The notes under the pieces were generated by a model that searched no databases, was not told where the DNA came from, and was given only the letters and a program-made list of their open reading frames with translations. From assembly GCA_031268215.1 (NCBI GenBank), contig JAIRXP010000069.1, positions 1-52,898 on the forward strand: DNA of 52,898 nucleotides. Direction: 5' to 3'. Origin of the DNA: Bifidobacteriaceae bacterium (GTDB lineage Bacteria > Actinomycetota > Actinomycetes > Actinomycetales > WQXJ01). The position numbers were made by a program, and so were the translations under genes. Of this stretch, positions 29,026-37,500 are shown one piece after another. Numbering within the stretch: the stretch's first letter is position 1; every line of letters starts with the position of its first letter.

Positions 29026-29042
29026 GCGCTGCCTCCTTAGAA

Positions 29043-30185
29043 CTAGTTGTGTGCTTTGACGATTTGCCGTCCGGCTATGTGAACCATGATTTCGTCGGTG
29101 CCCCCGCCAACTCGGTGGCCCCTGGTGTCACGCCAAATGCGGGAAACCCGGGCACCGTTGGTCAGGCCAATCCCGCCGAAGATCTGGACGGCGTCATCGG
29201 CCACCTCAAAGGCCGACAACGCGCAATACCGCTTGCAGAGCGCCCCCTGAGTGCGCAGGTCCAAGCCCTGATCCAGCATCCAGGCCGTCTTGAGGACCAG
29301 GTTGCCCATGTTCTCCACTTTGATGGCCATGTCGACCAGCTTCTGCTGGATGAGCTGGAACTGGCCTATCGGCTGGCCGAACTGCTGGCGCTGGGCGGCG
29401 TAGGCGGCCGCGTCATGGAAGGCGCACTCGGCCTGGCCCCAGCACTGAGAAGCGATCACCAGCCGCTCAAACTCAAAGTTGCGCATCAACTGCTCAAATC
29501 CCCGGCCCTTTGTGCCTACCAAGCAGCTCTCTGGCAAGGTTACGTCGTCGAAGAAGACCTCGCAGGAGTCGGCGGTGTGCCAGACCACTTTGTCTAGCTG
29601 GTTGTAGGTGATGCCTGGAGCGTCGGTCGGCACTAGATACATGGAGATGGCACCGCGCGAACCGGAGACGGCCGGATCGCGGGCCATCAGAAGCAGATTC
29701 CTTGAACGCAGAGCGTTGGTGATGAGGGTTTTGGTGCCGTTGAAGACCACCTGGCCATCGCGGTGTACGGCCGAGGTGCGCAGTCCACTGGAGTCGGAAC
29801 CGGCGCCAGGTTCGGTAAAGCCGAGCGCGAACGGGGTCTCCCCTTGCGCCAGGAGCCCAAGGATCTCCTCACGCTGCGCCTCGGATCCGAACTCCAGGAT
29901 GTCCATCGCCTGGAGCAGCTCCATGCCGTAACCGTTGTTCAGCCCCTGACGGGCCACCCGCCCCGCCAACAAGACCAGCGTGACCGCGTCGACGGGAGTG
30001 CCGCCATACTGTTCAGGAAAGCCGAGGGACAAGAATCCCGTGTCATACATGGCTTTGCGGAATGCCGTGGGCGGCTCGTGAGCCGCGTCCAGCTCTGCGA
30101 TGTACTGCTCAGAGCACTCACGCTCAAGCAGATCATCCAGGCTCTGGAGCAGGAGCTCCTGTTCGTCAGTGAAGTTGAATTCCAT
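29043..30185 (-). CDS. Acyl-CoA dehydrogenase-family enoyl-CoA reductase (CaiA-like)
   Basis: The 380-residue product is a full acyl-CoA dehydrogenase. It has FTDEQELLLQSLDDLLE at the start, the FAD/substrate motif ALGFTEPGAGSDSSGLRTSA, and FGQPIGQFQLIQQKLVDMAIK. Near the end the usual YEGTxEI motif reads GGGTDEI, so the position of the classical catalytic Glu (here residue 361) is Gly. CaiA, the crotonobetainyl-CoA reductase, also lacks Glu there. That fits a physiological role in reducing a 2-enoyl-CoA, the product expected from the dehydratase, with electrons from the adjacent EtfBA. It is the first gene of its operon. Its start lies 52 bases from operator copy 2. Relatives such as AcdA of aryl-lactate fermentation have the same role. 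Confidence 0.88.
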   Translation of the reverse strand: MEFNFTDEQELLLQSLDDLLERECSEQYIAELDAAHEPPTAFRKAMYDTGFLSLGFPEQYGGTPVDAVTLVLLAGRVARQGLNNGYGMELLQAMDILEFGSEAQREEILGLLAQGETPFALGFTEPGAGSDSSGLRTSAVHRDGQVVFNGTKTLITNALRSRNLLLMARDPAVSGSRGAISMYLVPTDAPGITYNQLDKVVWHTADSCEVFFDDVTLPESCLVGTKGRGFEQLMRNFEFERLVIASQCWGQAECAFHDAAAYAAQRQQFGQPIGQFQLIQQKLVDMAIKVENMGNLVLKTAWMLDQGLDLRTQGALCKRYCALSAFEVADDAVQIFGGIGLTNGARVSRIWRDTRGHRVGGGTDEIMVHIAGRQIVKAHN

Positions 30186-30236
30186 AGTTTGCCTCCGCTT
30201 TGTTGGCCGGCGCCGGTGCTGACTGGACCCAGTTTA

Positions 30237-30259
30237 TTACCGACGCCTAGCGTCCGTAA
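30237..30259 (-). promoter_or_regulatory. Putative TetR-family operator, copy 2 (reductase-etf promoter)
   Basis: TTACCGACG-CCTAG-CGTCCGTAA, a 9-5-9 inverted repeat with one mismatched pair. On the minus strand it runs directly into TAATAAACT, a likely -10 for the reductase-etfBA operon, whose ATG is 52 bases further on. Binding here would block RNA polymerase. Confidence 0.75.
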
Positions 30260-30307
30260 CGGCTAGCCTAGCAGGGGCCTCCGACGGCCGGCGGCCTTTA
30301 GTCCTAC

Positions 30308-30330
30308 TTTCCGACGTGTGCCGTCCGTAA
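30308..30330 (+). promoter_or_regulatory. Putative TetR-family operator, copy 3 (ligase-fixCX promoter)
   Basis: TTTCCGACG-TGTGC-CGTCCGTAA; the right arm is identical to that of copy 2. On the plus strand the arm leads into TAATACTCT, a likely -10 for the acyl-CoA ligase operon, whose GTG is 66 bases downstream. Confidence 0.72.
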
Positions 30331-30395
30331 TACTCTTGGCCATCCGCTGCCGCGCCGCCCGCCGCCGCGAAGACAACGACAAGGAGACAAGCCTC

Positions 30396-31931
30396 GTGGA
30401 ATGCACGCCCTACACCCCTGATGACATGGGTGTCGCCGCCGATGCCGTCCGCCTGGCCGCCGTCGCCCCGGACAAGGTGTCTTTGCTTTACCAGGGCGAC
30501 GCGTTCACAGCTGGCGAGGTGGCACGCCTAGCGGGCCACTGGGCCGGCCGGTTCGCCGCCGCCGGGCTCGGCAAAGGCGACCGCCTCGTCTACGTTGGAC
30601 CGAACAGCCCCAGCCTGGTCATCGCTCTGGTGGCCACGGCCTGGGTCGGTGCCGTCATGGTTCCACTCTCAGCCCGCGTTTCCGCGCCAGAGGCGAAGGC
30701 CGTTCGGGACGCCTGCGCTCCACGCATCGCGTTGGTCGACCAATCCAGAGCCGGACTGGCCCAGGCTCTGGGTGCCCAAGAGGACTGCGCGGTATTCGTC
30801 TGTACCGCCTCCCCATCCGCCGCCGGCGCCGGCTTCGCCGCACCGGCCCGCCAGCGGATGGCCGAGGATGACCTAGCCCTCCTGATGTACACCTCGGGTT
30901 CAGCCGGACGGCCCAAAGGCGTCATGCTCACACACGGCAACCTGTGGTGGAGCCGGACCAACACCGGCGCCGCGACCGGCTTTGACCCACTGGACGTCAC
31001 CGTGGCCGTAGCGCCAATGTGCCACATTGGCGGTCTCAACTCGCAAGCCTTGGGTACCTTGGCAGCGGGCGGCACTCTATTGATCCGCGAGCGCTTCGAC
31101 CCAGCCAAGACTCTGCGGGACCTGACCGGACACCGCCAAGCCACCATCTTCGGCGTACCGTCCATGTTTGAGCTGATGGCGGAATTGGACGAATTCGCCA
31201 CCGCGGATCTGTCGATGGTCCGGGCCGCCGTCATAGCCGGTGCCGGGATCCGACCCGAACTCATTCACCGCTACGACTCCAGAGGACTAACCCTGCGCGC
31301 TTCTTGGGGCATGACGGAGACCGCACCGGCCGCCACCTTCTTGCCAGCCGCGCTGGCGCAGTCACACGCTGGCGCGTCTGGCGCCCCCGGCCCCTGCACT
31401 CAGCTACGCCTGATGGACTCCGCCACAGGACAAGAGGTCACCGCTCCCGGACAGCCCGGCGAACTGTGGGTTTCAGGCCCCAATGTGACGCGGGGCTACT
31501 GGCAGGATCCCGAAGCGACCGCTGCCGCCTTTCCACGCCCAGGCTGGCTCCGCACCGGAGACATCGCCACACGCGACGCTGCCGGGCAGTACACCGTTCG
31601 GGGGCGGCTAGGCGATGTCATCAACACAGGAGGCGAGAAGGTACACCCTCTGGAAGTGGAACAAGTGCTGGCGACAGCCCCCGGGGTCAAAGAAGTCGCT
31701 GTGATCGGCACGCCGGATCCAACCTGGGGCGAGGAGATAGTTGCCGTGGTGGTTCCCCTGGGCACAGAGCCCGTGACGCTCGAGGCGCTGCGCCAGGCGG
31801 CGAGCCTGTCTTTGGACCATTACAAACTGCCCCGTCGCTTGCGGTTGGTCCGGTCGCTGCCCCACACCGCCACCCACAAAATTGACCGGCCGGCGCTTCG
31901 CCTCAGCCTCGCCAATCCAGCCTCAACCTGA
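30396..31931 (+). CDS. Acyl-CoA ligase (AMP-forming, CaiC-like)
   Basis: The 511-residue product belongs to the ANL superfamily. It has the P-loop-like core MYTSGSAGRPKGVMLTHGN (about residues 163-181), ASWGMTETAPA, the hinge Asp region WLRTGDIATRDAAGQYTVRGR, and the C-terminal Lys in ATHKIDRPALR that activates the adenylate. It converts a carboxylic acid, ATP and CoA into acyl-CoA, AMP and PPi. In this locus it would prime the pathway before the CoA-transferase can recycle CoA, as CaiC does with CaiB. The GTG at 30396 has AAGGAG nine bases upstream; the open frame before it (from 30318) covers the operator and promoter, so it is not coding. It is the first gene of the operon with fixC and fixX. 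Confidence 0.88.
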   Translation: MECTPYTPDDMGVAADAVRLAAVAPDKVSLLYQGDAFTAGEVARLAGHWAGRFAAAGLGKGDRLVYVGPNSPSLVIALVATAWVGAVMVPLSARVSAPEAKAVRDACAPRIALVDQSRAGLAQALGAQEDCAVFVCTASPSAAGAGFAAPARQRMAEDDLALLMYTSGSAGRPKGVMLTHGNLWWSRTNTGAATGFDPLDVTVAVAPMCHIGGLNSQALGTLAAGGTLLIRERFDPAKTLRDLTGHRQATIFGVPSMFELMAELDEFATADLSMVRAAVIAGAGIRPELIHRYDSRGLTLRASWGMTETAPAATFLPAALAQSHAGASGAPGPCTQLRLMDSATGQEVTAPGQPGELWVSGPNVTRGYWQDPEATAAAFPRPGWLRTGDIATRDAAGQYTVRGRLGDVINTGGEKVHPLEVEQVLATAPGVKEVAVIGTPDPTWGEEIVAVVVPLGTEPVTLEALRQAASLSLDHYKLPRRLRLVRSLPHTATHKIDRPALRLSLANPAST

Positions 31932-31960
31932 CAACCTCAGAGATAAGGAACACCAAATTC

Positions 31961-33247
31961 ATGGCCGACTTCGATGCCATCATTGTTGGATCAGGCTGCG
32001 CCGGTCCCATGGCCGCCTTTGAACTCGCCTCCCGAGGCAAGTCCGTCCTAGTGATTGAGCGGGGAAATTATTGCGGCGCCAAGAACATGTCTGGCGGTCG
32101 GCTCTACACCCATCCCCTCCGCGAGGTCTTCCCGAACTTCGCCTCCGATGCGCCGCTGGAGCGGCGGATCACCCACGAGCGCATCTCCTTGATGGCACCA
32201 GACGCCAATTTCACCATTGACTACACCGATCAGCACATGGCGGACCCCAACCACGAGTCCCACGCCGTGCTGCGCGGGCGTCTCGACCAGTGGCTGGCCA
32301 CCCAGGCCCAGGATGCTGGCGCCGAATACATCAACGGCATAGCCGTCGAATCCCTGATCAAACAAGGCGGCCGGGTGGCCGGAGTGCGGGCCGGCGAAGA
32401 TGAGATTTCCGCTGAAGTAGTCCTACTGTGTGACGGCGCCAATTCGTTGCTCGCCAGCCAAGCCGTGGGCACTGACCCGCCCAGCCCAGCGGCGATGGCC
32501 GTGGGCATCAAGGAGGTCATCCAGCTTGACCCAAGCGTGATCCAGGACCGCTTTCACTGCGGCCCCGGCGAGGGCGCCGCTTGGTTGTTCGTTGGCGACC
32601 CAACCCACGGCACCACCGGCGGCGGATTCCTGTACACCAACCAAGACACTTTGTCCGTTGGCTTGGTCGCCACCATCTCTGACCTGATGGCGGCGGAAGT
32701 GCCCATCTATCAAATGCTTGAAGACTTCAAACACCATCCCGCCCTCGCGCCCGTTCTAGCGGGTGGCACCGTGGTGGAGCACTCCGGCCACATGGTGGCC
32801 GAAGGCGGCTACAGCGCCATGCCGCCCCTGGCCGCTGACGGCGTAATGCTGGCGGGGGAATCCGCTTTGATGGTCATCAACGCCGGCTACACAGTGCGCG
32901 GAATGGACTTCGCTCTGGCGGCTGGAACCCAAGCCGGCCGGTGCGCCACGGCAGCGCTCGATGCCGGTGACACCTCCTTGGCCGGCCTGGCCGGCTACCG
33001 CCAGGCCCTCGAAGACAGCTTCGTCTTGCGCGACCTCAAGACCTTGCGCCGTTTCCCGCACTTCATGGAGAACACACCCCGGATGTTCAACGCCTATCCG
33101 CAAATGGTCAGGGACGCCATGCGGGCTGTCTTCCTGCTCGATGGCGAACCGGTCAAGCCCCTGCGGAAGTCGTTACCGCCCCTAGCCAAGAAGGTGGGCT
33201 ACCTCAACTTGTTACGCGACGCACTAGGAGGAATCCGGGCACTATGA
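31961..33247 (+). CDS. fixC: FixC-like FAD-dependent oxidoreductase (ETF-quinone oxidoreductase family)
   Basis: The 428-residue product begins with the FAD-binding ADFDAIIVGSGCAGPMAAFELA, and later has GVMLAGESALMVINAGYTVRGMDFALAAG, typical of FixC and ETF:quinone oxidoreductase. The N-terminal motif KNMSGGRLY is also characteristic. It would exchange electrons between ETF and quinone, with the FixX ferredoxin domain as partner. Its stop overlaps the start of fixX by four bases. FixA and FixB equivalents (EtfBA) are in the divergent operon under the same putative operator. Together they give a complete FixABCX set, known in nitrogen fixers as an electron-bifurcating complex and in enterobacteria as the carnitine reduction chain. 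Confidence 0.9.
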   Translation: MADFDAIIVGSGCAGPMAAFELASRGKSVLVIERGNYCGAKNMSGGRLYTHPLREVFPNFASDAPLERRITHERISLMAPDANFTIDYTDQHMADPNHESHAVLRGRLDQWLATQAQDAGAEYINGIAVESLIKQGGRVAGVRAGEDEISAEVVLLCDGANSLLASQAVGTDPPSPAAMAVGIKEVIQLDPSVIQDRFHCGPGEGAAWLFVGDPTHGTTGGGFLYTNQDTLSVGLVATISDLMAAEVPIYQMLEDFKHHPALAPVLAGGTVVEHSGHMVAEGGYSAMPPLAADGVMLAGESALMVINAGYTVRGMDFALAAGTQAGRCATAALDAGDTSLAGLAGYRQALEDSFVLRDLKTLRRFPHFMENTPRMFNAYPQMVRDAMRAVFLLDGEPVKPLRKSLPPLAKKVGYLNLLRDALGGIRAL

Positions 33248-33534
33248 AACCGATCACCGTCAACGTAGATGAATACTTGGCCCTGAACCGCTATCAGGTC
33301 GATGAACAGAACGCGCACATTGAACTGGCCGCGGATCCTAGCCCAACCGAATTCGCCAAATTAATCCGGGTATGCCCAGCGGGTCTGTACCGACTGGATT
33401 CAGCGGGCCAGCGGAGCTTTGACTACGCCGGCTGCCTTGAATGCGGCACCTGCCGGGTGGCCTGCGGTTCAACGATCATCGCCAAATGGACCAATCCCGC
33501 GCCTTCAATGGGCGTTGAGTACCGCTACGGCTGA
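33244..33534 (+). CDS. fixX: FixX-like ferredoxin
   Basis: The 96-residue product has the FixX signature: CPAGLYRLD followed by FDYAGCLECGTCRVAC and a terminal MGVEYRYG. The four-cysteine pattern (one in CPAGLY, three or more in CLECGTCRVAC) carries a [4Fe-4S] cluster corresponding to the C-terminal ferredoxin domain of ETF-quinone oxidoreductase. It should dock on the FixC protein and connect its FAD to quinone. ATG overlaps the fixC stop (ATGA). It is the last gene of the operon and is followed by a strong hairpin terminator at 33559-33610. Confidence 0.92.
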   Translation: MKPITVNVDEYLALNRYQVDEQNAHIELAADPSPTEFAKLIRVCPAGLYRLDSAGQRSFDYAGCLECGTCRVACGSTIIAKWTNPAPSMGVEYRYG

Positions 33535-33558
33535 CAAGCCCCCCATAGGAGACAGAAA

Positions 33559-33610
33559 AGCCGCACCGTCGGGGGGACGCTGTCGATAGCACCCTCCCGA
33601 CGGTGCGGCT
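33559..33610. terminator. Bidirectional hairpin terminator between fixX and the Bax-inhibitor-like gene
   Basis: Arms 33559-33573 and 33596-33610 (AGCCGCACCGTCGGG and its exact complement) give a 15-bp GC-rich stem that can be extended by G/C pairs towards the 22-base loop. It lies 24 bases after the fixX stop and 12 bases after the converging gene's stop, so it can serve both. A short A-run precedes the left arm, giving a U-run for the minus-strand transcript. Confidence 0.8.
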
Positions 33611-33622
33611 CTAAGAACCAAG

Positions 33623-34501
33623 TCAATTGTTTCGCAAAATGGCCAAGACCCTCAGGATCTGCAAGTACAGGTACACCAGATCAACCAGCAGGCCAAAGGC
33701 CGCCGTCCAGGCGTAGCGGGCAGGGGCACACTGCTCAACGCCGCGCTTGATCATGTCGAAGGACAGAATCAGGAAACACGCCGCGACCACGATCATCACC
33801 ACCCCAACGATCACACCCAGAGGTATCCCAGCGACCTTCAGGCTGTCGAGCCCAAACGGCTGGCGGACTACTCCGGTCAGGACCAGAACGATGTTGACCC
33901 CCGCGTAGAACAGATAAGACCACGCGGCCACGCCAACTATCCGTGCCATCTTGTTGGAAGCCCGGACCTTCCCGCTGGCGAACAGCATCAGTGTGGTGGC
34001 GAATACGATAATGGTCGCGATGACCGCCTGCAGGACTATCCCGCTCCAGCGAGCTTCGAAAATGACCGAAACACCGCCCACGAACAGACCCTCAGCCGCA
34101 GCGTAGACCGTGATCATCACTGGGCTTGGTTCCCGCCTGAAGGTGTTAATCAAGTAAGTGACCAGCCCAACGCCGGCCCCCAGATAGAACAGGATGGGGT
34201 ACATAGGCACGAAGAGCCACCCGACGGTGGCACCAACCAACAGGACCGCCAGCATGCCAACAGACTTGATGAGCACATCGTCATAAGTCATGGGACCACG
34301 CTCTGCCGGCGGCCGCAAGACTTGCGGATTCACCATGGCACGAACGTCAGCACCGGACGGACCCATGACGGAATCACCCCGGTCTACGGCCCAGGCAACG
34401 CCATGGCCATTGCTGGCCAGCTCTGGATTGTAGGGCGCCTCATACACGGTGGTGGAACTCGTCCTGAACACCGGAGAGCGGTTGAAGACTGGATTGCTCA
34501 T
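33623..34501 (-). CDS. Bax inhibitor-1/YccA-family membrane protein
   Basis: The 292-residue product has a polar N-terminal tail of about 75 residues, the conserved MTYDDVLIKSVGMLAVLL entry to the first helix, and seven hydrophobic helices ending in LLVDLVYLYLQILRVLAIL, the usual end of this actinobacterial subfamily. Members of the wider BI-1 family are pH-sensitive Ca2+ leak channels. The bacterial role is not settled. It is monocistronic, with the shared hairpin after its stop. Nothing in the context links it to the metabolic operons. Confidence 0.88.
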   Translation of the reverse strand: MSNPVFNRSPVFRTSSTTVYEAPYNPELASNGHGVAWAVDRGDSVMGPSGADVRAMVNPQVLRPPAERGPMTYDDVLIKSVGMLAVLLVGATVGWLFVPMYPILFYLGAGVGLVTYLINTFRREPSPVMITVYAAAEGLFVGGVSVIFEARWSGIVLQAVIATIIVFATTLMLFASGKVRASNKMARIVGVAAWSYLFYAGVNIVLVLTGVVRQPFGLDSLKVAGIPLGVIVGVVMIVVAACFLILSFDMIKRGVEQCAPARYAWTAAFGLLVDLVYLYLQILRVLAILRNN

Positions 34502-34580
34502 AGGCCAATCCTAGCCCGGCCGGCATAATTCGTAGTGGCACCAGCCTCAGGAAGCGGGCGAAAAGCCGACCAGCGACCGC

Positions 34581-37500
34581 TTACGGATGATCGTAGGTCG
34601 CGAAGACCAGCTTGGCGATCCGCCGAGCCTCCGACTCCGGTTCCATAAACACCGGAGCTGTCCACGAAAAATGCACCCTCCACCCGGCCGATTCCAAAAT
34701 GACCGGCCAGAAGCGGATCTTGGACCGCAGCGAAGCCTCCGTTATGAACGCCTCATCATCCGTCAAGACCGCGGCCACCTCGCGGGCGGGCCCCGGATCC
34801 GGCCGTACGGCCAGCTTGATCCATGGCCCTTGTTCAGTTCCATAGTTGGCCGTGACATGGGTGCCACGGCGTTCAACCCGGCGAGCCAAGTCAGCGAACA
34901 ATGCGTCTGATACTTGGGGACCGGACAGGGCCAAGGCCTTGGGATGGGACGCGGTCGCCAGCACCTCTTTGAACAAACGCGGACCGCTTCCCTTGAGACG
35001 GTCGTCGTCCAGTTCCTCTGAGGTCAGCGAACTGACCACCGTCAACCGGCGCCGGCCACTCAGCAGGATATCCACCAACGCCACCGCGCCTGGGTCGCCG
35101 CTAAGCTGGCCAAATTCATACATCACGGCCCCGCGCGGCGACTTCGCTAACCCCGGAGCGAAGATCACCGCGTCGCGGCTGGCACCGACAGCCTCTTGGG
35201 CCGCCGCGACGGTCAGTCCCTCAGCCCCGGCGTGACCCAAAGCGCGGGCCAAGGCCTGGTTGCCGGCCTTAGCCGTATGTTCCAAAGCCGCACGCACTCG
35301 GACCGCGTGCTCCGGGGTGGCGGTGAAGACCGCCAGTGTCTCGGTAGGCCAGCGGGTCAAGTGGGCCTCGACCAGGGCGACAGTGGCTTCGACCTCCGCC
35401 GAGGCGGCGTCTACCCGATCCACCCGGGCAGCGCCGGAAGCCAATTGGCCGTTGGAACTCACGTGCGTCCAGGCGACCCTGGGTTCGTGGCCCTGGTTGG
35501 GCAATGCCGGGCCAAGCGCCTGGTAACCCTGCGCCTCAAGCAGGTCCGTGACCCTTGGGTCGCGGGCGTTGGCCAAGCATGGCAAAGGAACATGCGGCAA
35601 GAAGTCACGAGCTGCCCCGGTCAGAGTCAAATCAGTAGCGCGGGTGACGTCCCCTATTACTAGAGCCTGTTTGCCGCGCGCCAAAGCCGCCGCCGCCTGA
35701 GCTGGGGTCAGCGCGTCAGCGCCATCAATAATGACCAGGTCAATGGGCGGACCGCCCAATTCCGTCAGCGGAATGGCTTGCGGCACCATCACCGGACCAG
35801 CTAAGAAACACGGCCGCGCGGCGAAACCAACATCTGGCGCCACGGACAGCGCCTGACGCAAAGACATCCCAGGCTCAAGATGCGACAGCTTGAATAACTG
35901 TGCGGGGTAGGCCTCCGCCGCCTTGTCCCGCTGGACCACACAGGCGGCCCGGATGGGCAACGGCTTGGTGGCCGTATGAGCTATGTCGAGTTCGCGGTAG
36001 GAATCAACCAGCGCCGTGAGCGTGTCGCCGCTCATTGAAGACAGCGAAGGGTTGTCCTCCAAGGCCTGTGCCAGCACTGAAGACCACCAAGCGAAGTCGA
36101 TCTCCCGGACCGCGGCCTCCGCCATGGCGTCCGCCTGCGGACCGGTCGCGCCCAGTTCTGGACCCACCTCACGCGCCAGCAAATCCTCCACCAACGGACC
36201 TAAGCCCGCATCAAACAGGGAGACCGTCAAGTAATTGAGTTCCGGCAAGAAGTCGAGGGACTCGCGGTCCGCGTGCAGCTGGTCGAGGAAAGCGGCCAGT
36301 TCACTGAACTCCATTTCCGCCAGAGGTTTGTGGCCGTCCGCCAACGCGGCATCCAAGGCGGCCACGTCCGCCGCCACGGACCCATATTCAGCTTCAATTT
36401 GCGGCATCCCAACCGGCAGCTTGGGCCAAGGCACGGACGGCGACCAGCTCAGCCAAATCTCGCGTTGGTTCTCCACTTGGATCAAGGCTCCATGCAGGTC
36501 CTCGACCTGCAGACCCGGCCGCACCAGATCCCGGGCCTGCCGGCGCAGGCGCTGGCGGGTCCGGCGGGACATGCCTTGATTATTAGCGGTGCGCCACTCC
36601 GGCGACGCGAAAGCGGCCACCATGTCAGCCGGCGAACGTTCAAAGATCTCGGGGATGAACTGGTCCAGGGCCTCCCGCACGCCACGCAACATCTGAAGTT
36701 GCTCACCCCACAGGGCCAGCGAAGTCGATTCCTTCAAACCAGTCCGGCCGGTGACATCCCGCATGTGGTCCTGGGTCCGCTCCAGCGAACCGCCCAGCAA
36801 CCGGTCCAACGCGGCCAACAATGTGACCGACTTGTCCCGGGAAAAGACTTTGGCGCCAAGCCAAACCGTCACCTCAGGGGTCAGCTTGAACATCCCCAAG
36901 TCGACGGCACGACGCAAAGCCACCTTGGCCTCCGTGCGGGCCGCGCCCGCCAGCCCCGTCACCGCCGCCCGCGATAGCTGGCAGGTGGTCCGGGTATCTG
37001 GTGATTCCTCCGTGATCTGAGCTAATGCCTGTAAGGCGTCCGCCGGGCTGACGCCCAACTCCGGCAACGAACCATGCAGAGTGGCCAGATAGCTCGCGAT
37101 TTGAACCGACCGTTCAGCCAGCGCCGTGCGGATCTGACCAATCGCCGCGGCGTCAACCGGTGGCGCGGCTACTTGCAGACCGCCCACCAAGTGAACCAAC
37201 GACTTGTCCCGCCAATCCGGGCTCGGTTCCAGGTCCAGCAGGCATTCGCCCAGGCCAAAGGCGCGCAGCATCTTGGCCACCGCTTGTTTGGCGCTGGCCA
37301 CCCCGGAAACGTACAAGACGCTGCGACCGGACCCGACGGCATCGGCCACGATCGCGGCGACTGTAGCAGCGACCGGCGCTCCGGCCGGGGCGTCCACCAG
37401 CGCGGAGGTACCGGCGGCGGCCACATCCAGAACGTGGAGCTGGCAAACATTCAGGTCACCAACGCCCCGCTCATGATCCGGCGGCCGGTCAAAGGGAACC

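Noticed and set aside
20489..33534. Carnitine metabolism (cai operon)
   Set aside because: No CaiD-like enoyl-CoA hydratase or betaine/carnitine-type antiporter is present, while a radical 2-hydroxyacyl-CoA dehydratase and activator are. The similarity is to parts of the cai/fix set only.
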